DNA of 64,000 bases from Ga0077555 sp041397775 (lineage in GTDB: Bacteria > Pseudomonadota > Alphaproteobacteria > Rhizobiales > Hyphomicrobiaceae): NCBI GenBank assembly GCA_041397775.1, contig JAWKWB010000004.1:248001-312000 (forward strand), given 5' to 3'. Shown one piece after another: positions 39,007 through 47,437 of this stretch. The notes under the pieces are model-generated. The model saw nothing but the letters and a program-made list of their open reading frames with translations, was not told where the DNA came from and did not search any database. A program made the position numbers and the translations under genes. Numbering within the stretch: position 1 is the first letter of the stretch; the number at the start of each line of letters is the position of its first letter.

Positions 39007-39735
39007 TCAGCACGCCTCGCCGTGGGCCTTGTAGACCGGGCGCTTGTAGGTGTGCCCTTTCTCGAGCAGCACCTTCTTCTCGACATAGTCGTAGACGGGC
39101 GGATGCCAGGTCTTTTTCTGGTAAGCCGGCTCGACGACGACCGTCTCGGTCTTGGTGCCCCAGACCGGGGGATGCCAGATCTTCTTGTGATAGGCGTGCT
39201 TGACGAGCACCTTCACCTTCTCGGTCTTGTAGACGGCCTGTGTCGTCTCAACGCTCTCCTTGGCGGCCTGTTCCTCGATCTTGCGGGCCTTCGTCACGTA
39301 GTGCTCGTGGCCGTAGCCGTCGTGCACCTTGTACTTGGTCTTCTCGATGCGGAATACGGGTGGCGTGACGTGCACGATTTCCTTGGCCGGCTCGACGAGG
39401 ACCTTGCGTTCGCGGGTCTCGTAGACGGCGGGCTCGGACTGCACCTCCCAGCGGCCTTCCTTCACCAGCACCTTGCGATGGACCTGGCCGTAGACGGCGG
39501 GGATGTCCTTCACCTCCCAGCGGCCTTCCTCCTTGACCACGGCCTTGCGGACCGTGCCATAGACATCGGGCGTGGCGACTTTCTCGTAGCAGACGTGGGC
39601 CTTGGGCGCATGGCCATAGCCGCCGTGGCCATAGCCGTGTCCGTAGCCATAGCCTTGCGCCGCCGCAGGCGCGGTGGCGGCAACGATGGCGGCGAGGCCC
39701 GTGAGGCTGACCACAATGATTGGCTTTATCGACAT
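39007..39735 (-). CDS. secreted protein with internal Val/Lys/Tyr-rich repeats, unknown function
   Basis: A 242-aa protein with a signal peptide (about 1-26, ending APAAAQ), then a Gly/Tyr/His-rich segment (YGYGHGYGHGGYGH), then several imperfect repeats of about 20-28 residues. Repeat examples are PDVYGTVRKAVVKEEGRWEV, PAVYGQVHRKVLVKEGRWEV, PAVYETRERKVLVEPA, and near the end two copies of a KKxWHPPVxxxxxE unit. There are only two cysteines. No enzyme motif. Repeats of this type suggest an elongated beta-rich periplasmic or surface protein; I do not know a characterised family. It is followed by its own terminator. Confidence 0.85.
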   Translation of the reverse strand: MSIKPIIVVSLTGLAAIVAATAPAAAQGYGYGHGYGHGGYGHAPKAHVCYEKVATPDVYGTVRKAVVKEEGRWEVKDIPAVYGQVHRKVLVKEGRWEVQSEPAVYETRERKVLVEPAKEIVHVTPPVFRIEKTKYKVHDGYGHEHYVTKARKIEEQAAKESVETTQAVYKTEKVKVLVKHAYHKKIWHPPVWGTKTETVVVEPAYQKKTWHPPVYDYVEKKVLLEKGHTYKRPVYKAHGEAC

Positions 39736-39857
39736 GTTCGGATCTCCGAATGAGTTTGATCCGAAAATACTGCACGTTGTTCAAATCCGCCAATCACGTA
39801 TGCCGCCGCATCGTTCACAGCCTTGCGAGGCTGCCGTGAGAGCGCGGCGGCGTGCGC

Positions 39858-41936
39858 TCAGTCCAGGTTCACGACGATGTTGCCGCTGTGGGCGACCTGG
39901 AAGCTCGCTCCCGGCCCGATGACGAGCGTAGAGGAGGCTTCCTCGACGATGGCCGGGCCTTCGAAGCTGTCGCCGGGCTGCAGTGCGTCGCGGTCGTAGA
40001 CGGGCGTCGCGCGGTGCTCCCGCCACTGCGGGAAATAGACGGGGCGCTCACCCTTGAGGCGGGCGGCCGCCTGTCCCGCGGGCGCGGTCGCGGCGTGGGT
40101 GGCGCCGGGCGCGTCCGCGGTCACGGCAACGCGGATGTTGATGACCTCCACCGGTGTCTGCGGCGGGGTGCGGGTGAAGGCTGCGATGTAGCTTTGTGCG
40201 AAAGCGGCATCGAAGGCGGCGCGCGTGGCGTCGTCGTAGGGGCCGGGCGGCAGTGTCACGACGAGTTCCGATGCCTGCCCGACGTATCGCACGTCGGCGA
40301 GGCGCTCGGACCTGGCGGTGGCGGGATCGAGCCCCGTTTCGGCGACGGTGCGGCGGGCGTCCTGCTCGAGGGCCGCGAACTGGCGTTCCAGCGCAGACCA
40401 GTCGATCTGCGCGACCTCGCGTGCGACGGTCGCCACGCGGTCGATGCGGGCGGGGGCGACGAGGAGGCCGAGTGCCGAGGCGACGCCGGCCGCGCGTGGC
40501 GCGATGAGGCGTTTCAGGCCCAGCTTGCGGGCCACGTGATAGGCGTGGACGGGGCCCGCACCTCCCGTGCACAGCAGCGCGTAGCTGCGCGGATCCTTGC
40601 CGTGCTCGGCGATGTGCACGCGGGCGGCGTTGGCCATGTTCTCGTTGACGAGGTCGTGCACGCCCCAGGCCAGTGCGATTTCGGAGAGATTGGCCTCCGT
40701 GGCCAGCGGGGCGAAGGCGCGGCGGGTGGCGTCCATGTCGATCTGCATGGTGCCGCCGGCGAAATAGCCGGGGTTGAGATAGCCGAGCATGAGGTCGGCG
40801 TCGGTCACGGTGGGCGATGTGCCGCCACGCCCGTAGCCTGCAGGGCCCGGCTCGGAGCCAGCGCTCTGCGGGCCCACCTTCAACAAGCCGACTTCGTCGA
40901 GGTGCGCGATGGAGCCGCCGCCGGCGCCGATCTCGATCAGCTCGATGGTGGAGATGCGGATCGGGAGCCCGCTGCCTTCGACGAAGCGCTTCTGGCGGGC
41001 CGCTTCGAACACGTAGGCGATCTTCGGCTTGCCGTCGTCGACGACGCTGAGCTTGGCCGTCGTGCCGCCCATATCGAAGGCGAGGACGTGGGCGCCGCCG
41101 TCATGCGCGCCCAGGGTCGCGGCTGCGAGCGCTCCGGCGGCCGGTCCCGATTCCAGCAATTGCACTGGCGAGCGCTTGGCCTCCGCGACGCTGGCAAGTC
41201 CCCCGTTCGACAGCATCATGAGGAGCGGTGCGGGGATGCCACGCCCGGCGATTTCGGCGGCGAGCGTCGACAGGTACCTCTCCGCGAGCGGCTTGATATA
41301 GGCGTTGGCGACCGTCGTGGACGTGCGCTCGTACTCCCGGATCTCGGGTGCGACGTGGATCGATGCGCTCAGCGCCAGCGATGGAAAGCGGCGCGCGACG
41401 GCATCGAGCGCCTGCTGCTCGTGGGCGGGGTTGGTGTAGGCGTGCAGAAAGACGATGGCAAGCGACGTGACGCCGTCGTCCACGAGGCGCCCCGTCGCGT
41501 CGAGCAGGGCCATCTCGTCGAGCGGCGTGAGCACGCTGCCGTCGACGCGCAGGCGTTCGGGCACCTCGCGCCGCAGATTGCGCGGCACGAGCGGATCGGG
41601 CTTGCGGATGGTGATGTCGTAGAGCTCGAACTTGCGCTCGCGGCCGATTTCCAGCGTGTCGCGAAATCCCTGCGTGGTGAGGAGGCCGGTGCGTGCGCCC
41701 TTGCGCTCGATCAGCGCGTTGGTGAATAGCGTGGTGGCATGGACGACGCGCGCGATCTGTGCCGGCGGGATGCGACCGCTCGCCAGCACGCGGTCGATCG
41801 CGGCCATGACGCCGCGTGAAGGATCGTCGTGGGTCGTCAGCTCCTTGTGGCTGGCTTGCGCCCCGGTCGTCATGTCGTAGACGACGATGTCGGTGAACGT
41901 GCCGCCGATGTCGATGCCCAGTGCGTAGCGCTGCAC
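39858..41936 (-). CDS. hydantoinase/oxoprolinase family protein, subunit A (second copy)
   Basis: HyuA-type ATP-dependent cyclic-amide hydrolase subunit, 692 aa. The ASKHA-like phosphate-binding opening is GIDIGGTFTDIVVYD, followed by HATTLFTNALIERKGA, FDMGGTTAKLSVV and EIGAGGGSIAHLDEVG. Such subunits pair with HyuB-type proteins to open 5-oxoproline or hydantoin rings; related acetone carboxylase subunits also exist. It is the last gene of an eight-gene operon, 51 nt after the M20 peptidase gene, and clearly diverged from the other HyuA at 49161-51269. It has no HyuB gene of its own nearby. Confidence 0.92.
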   Translation of the reverse strand: MQRYALGIDIGGTFTDIVVYDMTTGAQASHKELTTHDDPSRGVMAAIDRVLASGRIPPAQIARVVHATTLFTNALIERKGARTGLLTTQGFRDTLEIGRERKFELYDITIRKPDPLVPRNLRREVPERLRVDGSVLTPLDEMALLDATGRLVDDGVTSLAIVFLHAYTNPAHEQQALDAVARRFPSLALSASIHVAPEIREYERTSTTVANAYIKPLAERYLSTLAAEIAGRGIPAPLLMMLSNGGLASVAEAKRSPVQLLESGPAAGALAAATLGAHDGGAHVLAFDMGGTTAKLSVVDDGKPKIAYVFEAARQKRFVEGSGLPIRISTIELIEIGAGGGSIAHLDEVGLLKVGPQSAGSEPGPAGYGRGGTSPTVTDADLMLGYLNPGYFAGGTMQIDMDATRRAFAPLATEANLSEIALAWGVHDLVNENMANAARVHIAEHGKDPRSYALLCTGGAGPVHAYHVARKLGLKRLIAPRAAGVASALGLLVAPARIDRVATVAREVAQIDWSALERQFAALEQDARRTVAETGLDPATARSERLADVRYVGQASELVVTLPPGPYDDATRAAFDAAFAQSYIAAFTRTPPQTPVEVINIRVAVTADAPGATHAATAPAGQAAARLKGERPVYFPQWREHRATPVYDRDALQPGDSFEGPAIVEEASSTLVIGPGASFQVAHSGNIVVNLD

Positions 41937-41987
41937 GATGCTTCTCCCTCGCTTGCGGCGGCGTTGCCAGTCTTATGCTTCGGGTGC

Positions 41988-43427
41988 TCAGGCTTTCGGC
42001 GGGATGCCCCGGCCCTCGCCGATATCCCAGTAGAGACCCGCCATGAGGCCGATGGCGCCTCGCGACAGGCTCATCAGGATATGCTCGTCCGGCCAATGCT
42101 GCGAGCACGATGCGTAGGAGTGCGGGATCCAGATCGCGGGCATGCCGATGTCGTCGGTGAAGACGTCGTTGCAGATCGAGCCGCCGCTGGAGGGGATCAC
42201 CGCCGGCTTGGCGTTCGATGAGCGCTGCAGCGAATTGCGCGTGAACATGGCCCAGGGATGATCCGGCTCGATGCGGGAGGCGGCGAAGATGCCATCGTTG
42301 GACGCGGGCGGCGGCGTCACTTTCACGAGGCTGTGGCCTTTGGCAGCCAGATGCCGCTCCAGCGCGGGAACGATGTTGGCGACGTCGGTGCCCGCGACGA
42401 AGCGAAGCTGGCAGTTGGCGACAGCCTTGGGCGGGATGGCATTGACCGGGCGATCGGGCGTGCCGGTGCTGAACGCGAGGATGTTGAAGGTATTGGCAGC
42501 ATAGACGCGCTCTGCGGGTTTGAGGCCGGGCTCGCCCCACCATTCGTCGACCCGGGGGCCCTTGTCGCCGCCGTCGATCTCGATGTCCCCGAGCACCTCC
42601 TTGACCGCCTGCGACATGGGGGGCGCCTTCAACTCGTCGACCAGTAATTCCCCCTTCGGTCCGACGATGGACGCCAGGGCATGCGCCAGGATGAAGCCGG
42701 GATTGGCGATCAGGCCGCCCCAATTGCCGGAGTGGTGGCCGCCCTCGCGCAGATCCACGACGAGATCGAAATTGACGGCGCCGCGGCAGCCGAGCGCCAT
42801 CGTCGGGCGGTCGGCGCGCACACGCGGCCCGTCGGACGCGATGAGGACATCGGCAGCGAAATCCGCGGTGTTGCGCTGGGCGAGTTCCTTGAGGCCCTTT
42901 GATCCCGCCTCCTCGCCCATCTCGATCATGAACTTGGCGTTGAAGCCCAGCTTGCCGCCACGCTCTTCCATCACGGCGCGCAAGGCTGCCATGTTGAGGG
43001 TGTGCTGGCCCTTGTTATCGGCGGTGCCGCGCCCGTAGAGGCGGTCGCCGTCGCGGGCGGTGATCCAGGGACCCTTGCCCTTCGTCCACTGCTCCTCCAT
43101 CCCACGCACGACATCGCCGTGGCCGTAGCCCAGCACGGTGGTCAGGCTCGGATCCTCGATGCGCGTGGCGAGCAGGATCGGGCCCTGTCCGGAGATCGGG
43201 TTCTCGTAGGTGCGGGTGGTGAAGCCGAGCGCGCCGAAGGCCGGCTCCATCTCGGTCTCCAGGTAGCGGTGGCACTCGGCAAGGGCGGCCGGATCGGGGA
43301 ATTTCTGGCTCTCGGTCCTGACGGCGACGCGCGCCGCCAGTTCCTGCTCGAAGCGGCCGTCGTCGACATAGGCCTCGGCACGCGAAATGGCGCCGGCGCG
43401 TGAGGCGTTGGCGGAAGATCGAGACAT
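41988..43427 (-). CDS. M20 family metallopeptidase
   Basis: Zinc-dependent hydrolase of the M20 family (ArgE/DapE/carnosinase/carbamoyl hydrolases), 479 aa. Metal-site segments are GYGHGDVV, GRGTADNKGQ, and EMGEEAGSKG with the catalytic and ligand glutamates; ASDGPR supplies a further acid. A dimerisation domain follows (AVNFDLVVDLREGGHHSG). Length suits the larger dipeptidase-like branch. ATG 43427 has an excellent AAGGAGG RBS 8 nt upstream. Encoded between the dipeptide transporter and the second HyuA, it probably cleaves the imported or ring-opened product (dipeptide, N-acyl or N-carbamoyl amino acid). Confidence 0.93.
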   Translation of the reverse strand: MSRSSANASRAGAISRAEAYVDDGRFEQELAARVAVRTESQKFPDPAALAECHRYLETEMEPAFGALGFTTRTYENPISGQGPILLATRIEDPSLTTVLGYGHGDVVRGMEEQWTKGKGPWITARDGDRLYGRGTADNKGQHTLNMAALRAVMEERGGKLGFNAKFMIEMGEEAGSKGLKELAQRNTADFAADVLIASDGPRVRADRPTMALGCRGAVNFDLVVDLREGGHHSGNWGGLIANPGFILAHALASIVGPKGELLVDELKAPPMSQAVKEVLGDIEIDGGDKGPRVDEWWGEPGLKPAERVYAANTFNILAFSTGTPDRPVNAIPPKAVANCQLRFVAGTDVANIVPALERHLAAKGHSLVKVTPPPASNDGIFAASRIEPDHPWAMFTRNSLQRSSNAKPAVIPSSGGSICNDVFTDDIGMPAIWIPHSYASCSQHWPDEHILMSLSRGAIGLMAGLYWDIGEGRGIPPKA

Positions 43428-43474
43428 GGCAGTTGCCTCCTTGGGGGCTGTGGGCGGGCGCGAGGGCGGCGCGG

Positions 43475-44476
43475 TCAGGTCTGTGGTTCTTGATAGAGAT
43501 GGCATTCGACGAAGCCGTCGGCCTGCCGAAGCGGATGCGGCTCGATCTTGTCGCACTGGGAGAGGCGCTGGGCGCACCTGGGATGGAAGCGGCAGCCCGG
43601 CGGCATCTGCAGTGGATTGGGATAGGCAGCGCCCAGGTGGGTGTCGGGAATGCCGAGGCCCGGCTCGGGCGTCAGGACGGATTTCAACAGCGCCTGGGTG
43701 TAGGGATGGCGGGGGGTATCGAACAGCGTGGCCGTGGAGGCTTCCTCGACGATGCGGCCGAGATACATGACGGCCACGCGGTCGGCCATATGCTCGACCA
43801 CGGCGAGGTTGTGGCTGATCAGGAGATAGGTGAGGCCCAGTTCGCGGCGCAGTTCCTGCAGCAGATTGAGGATCTGCGATTGCACGGACACGTCGAGCGC
43901 CGACGTGGGCTCGTCGCAGATGACGATGCGCGGCTTGTTGATGAGCGCGCGTGCGATGGCGACGCGCTGGCGTTGGCCACCCGAGAGCTGGCTGGGGTAG
44001 TTGTCGTAGAGCCGGCGCGCCAGGCCGACCATCTCCATGATCTCCTCGACGCGCTTGCGCCAGCTCGCCTCGTCCCCGTCGCCCTGAACCCGCAGGGGCA
44101 GAGAGATGATCGTGCCGATGCTCTTGCGCGGATTGAGCGAGGAATAGGGGTCCTGGAAGACGGGCTGCACGAGGCGGGCAACGTCGCGCCGCTTCAGGCC
44201 GGCGATCGGCTGGCCGCCGATGCGGATCGCGCCCGAGGTCGTATCGAGGAGGCCGAGCAGCATGCGCGCGAGCGTGGTCTTGCCGCAGCCCGATTCACCG
44301 ACGAGGCCCAGCACCTCGCCCTGGCGCACGGTCAGCGAGACGCCGTTGACGGCATGCAGGGGCTTCTTGCCGCGCATGAAGCCTTGCGAGACCTGGAACG
44401 TCTTTGCGACGTCCACGGCCTCGAGCATGGGCGTGCCGGGTGCGGGCGTTTGGGCGAGCGAAGATGTTGCGGTCAT
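43475..44476 (-). CDS. dppF: dipeptide/oligopeptide ABC transporter ATP-binding protein, DppF type
   Basis: ATPase of 333 aa. Walker A is GESGCGKTT (about residue 59), then the FQDPYSSLNPR block, signature LSGGQRQR, Walker B IVICDEPTSALDVSVQ and H-loop LISHNLAVV. The C-terminal oligopeptide-specific domain has GCRFHPRCAQRLSQC. The ATG at 44476 overlaps the DppD stop by four bases. Names follow the E. coli dipeptide system; the substrate here is not known. Confidence 0.95.
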   Translation of the reverse strand: MTATSSLAQTPAPGTPMLEAVDVAKTFQVSQGFMRGKKPLHAVNGVSLTVRQGEVLGLVGESGCGKTTLARMLLGLLDTTSGAIRIGGQPIAGLKRRDVARLVQPVFQDPYSSLNPRKSIGTIISLPLRVQGDGDEASWRKRVEEIMEMVGLARRLYDNYPSQLSGGQRQRVAIARALINKPRIVICDEPTSALDVSVQSQILNLLQELRRELGLTYLLISHNLAVVEHMADRVAVMYLGRIVEEASTATLFDTPRHPYTQALLKSVLTPEPGLGIPDTHLGAAYPNPLQMPPGCRFHPRCAQRLSQCDKIEPHPLRQADGFVECHLYQEPQT

Positions 44477-45489
44477 GCGTTGGCTCCCGCGGCGTTCGGC
44501 AGGACGGTGGGAAGCTCGCTCGACCGGATGCAGCGGACGTGATGCTCGGGCCTGGCGCCTTCGGTCAGAGGTACGGCCCCGGCGCGGCAGGCGTCGATGA
44601 CGTGCGGGCAGCGATCGGCGAAGTGGCAGCCCTGGATGTGGCCCACGAGCGAGGGGACCATACCGGTGATCGTGCCCAGCTTGCCGCCGCGTTCGGTGCG
44701 GCCGGGAATCGGGATGCACTCGAGCAGGCCGCGCGTGTAGGGGTGGCTCGGCGCATTGAAGATCTGCTCTGCCGGGCCGCTCTCCACCACCTCGCCCGCG
44801 TACATGACGACGACGCGCGTGGCGATGCGCGCGACGATGCCGAGGTCGTGGGTGATGAGGACGAGGCCCATGTGCAACTCGCGCTGCAGCTCGGCCAGCA
44901 GGTGCAGGATCTGCGCCTGGATGGTGACGTCGAGCGCGGTCGTCGGCTCGTCGGCGATGATGAGATCGGGGCCGCACATCAGCGCCATGGCGATCATGAT
45001 GCGCTGGCGCAGGCCGCCCGAGAGTTGGTGGGGGTACTGGCGCAGCCGTTGGTCGGCCGCGGTGATGCCGACGCGCTCGAGCAGGTGGATGGCCCGGTCG
45101 CGGGCTTGCCTGCGGCCGACGCGCTTGTGGCGGAGCATGGCCTCCTCGAGCTGGTTGCCGATGGTGTAGGCCGGATTGAGCGACGTCATCGGCTCCTGGA
45201 AGATCATCGCCATGCGGTTGCCGCGGATGTCGGACATGGCGCGCTCGGAGACGCCGGTGAGGGGCTGTCCGGCCAGTTCGAGGCGCGTGGCGGTGCGCTG
45301 TGCGCGCTTGGGCAGGAGATCCATGATGGACAGTGCCGTCAGCGACTTGCCGCAGCCGGACTCGCCCACGATGCAAACGGTTTCGCCGCGGTCCACGTGG
45401 AATGAAATGCCTTGCACGGCGTGCAGCGTGCCGGAGGGCACGGGCAAGGAGACGCGCAGGTCTTCGACGGTGAGGATGCGCTCGCTCAT
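44473..45489 (-). CDS. dppD: dipeptide/oligopeptide ABC transporter ATP-binding protein, DppD type
   Basis: Partner ATPase, 338 aa. Walker A GESGCGKSL, FQEPMTSLNPAYTIG, signature LSGGLRQR, Walker B LIIADEPTTALDVTIQ, H-loop LITHDLG. The C-terminal oligopeptide domain has the cysteine pattern GCHFADRCPHVIDAC. It lies 30 nt after DppC and overlaps dppF by four bases. Confidence 0.95.
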   Translation of the reverse strand: MSERILTVEDLRVSLPVPSGTLHAVQGISFHVDRGETVCIVGESGCGKSLTALSIMDLLPKRAQRTATRLELAGQPLTGVSERAMSDIRGNRMAMIFQEPMTSLNPAYTIGNQLEEAMLRHKRVGRRQARDRAIHLLERVGITAADQRLRQYPHQLSGGLRQRIMIAMALMCGPDLIIADEPTTALDVTIQAQILHLLAELQRELHMGLVLITHDLGIVARIATRVVVMYAGEVVESGPAEQIFNAPSHPYTRGLLECIPIPGRTERGGKLGTITGMVPSLVGHIQGCHFADRCPHVIDACRAGAVPLTEGARPEHHVRCIRSSELPTVLPNAAGANA

Positions 45490-45519
45490 GGCGGTTCTCC
45501 TGGTGCCTCCTCTCGCGGC

Positions 45520-46440
45520 CTAGCTGCGGTTCTCAGGGGCGGTGACGTCGCGCAGGCCGTCGCCGACGAGATTGATCGAGAGCACCAGCAGGAAGAGGGC
45601 GATGCCGGGGATGGTGATGAGCCAGGGCTCGAAATACATCAGGGCCTTGGCCTCCGAGATCATCAGGCCCCAGGAGGGCGTCGGCGGCTGCACGCCAAGC
45701 CCCAGGAACGACAGGGCCGCCTCGAGCAGGATGGCATGCGCCATTTCGAGCGTGGCGACCACGATCAGGTGGTTCATGATGTTGGGCGCGATCTCGGTGA
45801 AGAGGATGCGCGACGTCGAACAGCCGAGCGCTTCTGCCGCCGTGATGAACTCGCGGTTGCGGACCTGCTGGGTGGCGCTGCGCATGACGACGGCGAAACG
45901 ATCCCAGATGAGAAGGCCGAGCACCCAGATCACCACGCTCAGCGAGGAGCCGACGATGGAGACGACGGCCAGCGCGACGAGGACGACCGGCATCGACAGG
46001 CGCGTCGTCACGATGAAGGTGACGAACATGTCGACGCGGCCACCGAAGTATCCGGCCAGGACACCCAGAATGGTGCCGATGATCCCGGAGATGACCATCG
46101 CGGAAAAGCCGATCAGCAAGGAGATCTGTGCGCCGTGGAAGAGGCGGGACAGGTAGTCGCGGCCGAGCTGGTCGGTACCCAGCGGGTGCAGCCAAGTGGT
46201 CTTGGGGCGGTCCTGCCAGATCGGCGGGATCAGCTTGCGGGCCAGCTGCTGGTCGTAGGGATCGTGGGGTGACAGCCAACCCGCCAGCACGGCCATGGCG
46301 ACTATGGTGAAAAGGATGACCAGGCCGATCATCAAGCCGTAGTGGCCGAAGATGCGACGGCGCATCAGGGTACCCGGCGATGGCGCCAGGATCTCCGACG
46401 CTCTGGGCGTTCCTGCCCGAATGACACTCGTCTCTGCCAT
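45520..46440 (-). CDS. dppC: dipeptide-type ABC transporter permease, DppC type
   Basis: Inner-membrane permease, 306 aa. An N-terminal helix precedes a periplasmic loop with HPLGTDQLGRDYLSRL, the DppC/OppC signature. The EAA coupling loop includes REFITAAEALGCSTSRILF. Last strands read SINLVGDGLRD. One base separates it from the dppB stop. Confidence 0.95.
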   Translation of the reverse strand: MAETSVIRAGTPRASEILAPSPGTLMRRRIFGHYGLMIGLVILFTIVAMAVLAGWLSPHDPYDQQLARKLIPPIWQDRPKTTWLHPLGTDQLGRDYLSRLFHGAQISLLIGFSAMVISGIIGTILGVLAGYFGGRVDMFVTFIVTTRLSMPVVLVALAVVSIVGSSLSVVIWVLGLLIWDRFAVVMRSATQQVRNREFITAAEALGCSTSRILFTEIAPNIMNHLIVVATLEMAHAILLEAALSFLGLGVQPPTPSWGLMISEAKALMYFEPWLITIPGIALFLLVLSINLVGDGLRDVTAPENRS

Positions 46441-46441
46441 C

Positions 46442-47359
46442 TCAGGACACCCGGATTCTGGGATCGAGGAATGCGTTCAGCATGTCGGCCAGGAACGTGA
46501 TGAGCACGTAGATGATCGACAGCACGAGGACGATGGCCTGCATCATCGGCAGGTCCTTGCGCTGGATCGATTCCCAGGCGAGGTAGCCGAGGCCGTTGAT
46601 CTGGAAGATCGTCTCGATGACGATCGAGCCGCCCAGCATGAAGCCGAACTGCACGGCGGCGAGCGCGACCACGGGGATGATGGCGTTGCGCAAGGCATGC
46701 TTGAACAGCACCGTCATGGGGCGCAGTCCCTTGGCGCGGGCGGTGCGGATGTAGTCCGACGACAGCACCTCCAGCATGCCGGCGCGGGTCAGGCGCATGA
46801 CGGCCGGCGTGACGTAGTAGCCGAGTGCGATCGAGGGCATGACGAAGTTGAGCCAGCTGTCCTGGCCCGTGATCGGCAGCAGCCGCCAGTAGACGCCCAG
46901 CCAGAGGATGAGCGTGAGCGCGAACCAGAAACTCGGCATGGCCTGGCCGATGACGGCGAGCGTCAAGGCGAAGCGGTCGAAGATGCTGTTGGGCTTGATG
47001 GCGGCAAGCACGCCCAGCGGGATCGCCAGGATCAAGGCGAACAGGATGGCGCAGGCCCCCAGCAACATGGTGGTGGGCAGGCGCTCGAAGATCACGTCGG
47101 CAACGGGTTGGCGCAGGTTGAAGGAGCGGCCGAGATCGCCCGAGACGGCGTTCTTCAACCAGTCCACGTATTGCACGGGGACGGGGCGATCGAAGCCGTA
47201 GTACTTGCGGATATTGTCGATGTCCTCGGGGCGTGCGCCTTCGCCGGCGATGGCCAGGGCCGGGTCGCCAGAGGCGTAAATCATCGAGAACGTGATGAGC
47301 GAGACGGTGAGCGCCACCAGGATGGCGACGCCCAGGCGCTTCAAGGAGTACGCGATCAT
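46442..47359 (-). CDS. dppB: dipeptide-type ABC transporter permease, DppB type
   Basis: Inner-membrane permease, 305 aa, six predicted helices. It has the DppB N-terminal segment, the block YYGFDRPVPVQYVDWL, and the coupling loop SDYIRTARAKGLRPMTVLFKHALRNA. It begins 78 nt after HyuB, so transporter and hydrolase genes form one transcription unit. No gene for a periplasmic binding protein (DppA) is in the operon. Confidence 0.95.
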   Translation of the reverse strand: MIAYSLKRLGVAILVALTVSLITFSMIYASGDPALAIAGEGARPEDIDNIRKYYGFDRPVPVQYVDWLKNAVSGDLGRSFNLRQPVADVIFERLPTTMLLGACAILFALILAIPLGVLAAIKPNSIFDRFALTLAVIGQAMPSFWFALTLILWLGVYWRLLPITGQDSWLNFVMPSIALGYYVTPAVMRLTRAGMLEVLSSDYIRTARAKGLRPMTVLFKHALRNAIIPVVALAAVQFGFMLGGSIVIETIFQINGLGYLAWESIQRKDLPMMQAIVLVLSIIYVLITFLADMLNAFLDPRIRVS

Positions 47360-47437
47360 TTTCGACGGACCATGAGGGGCTTATCCTTTTGCCGCACCTT
47401 TGCCCGAACGCGGCGCGGTGTCCACCGGGGATCGCCG

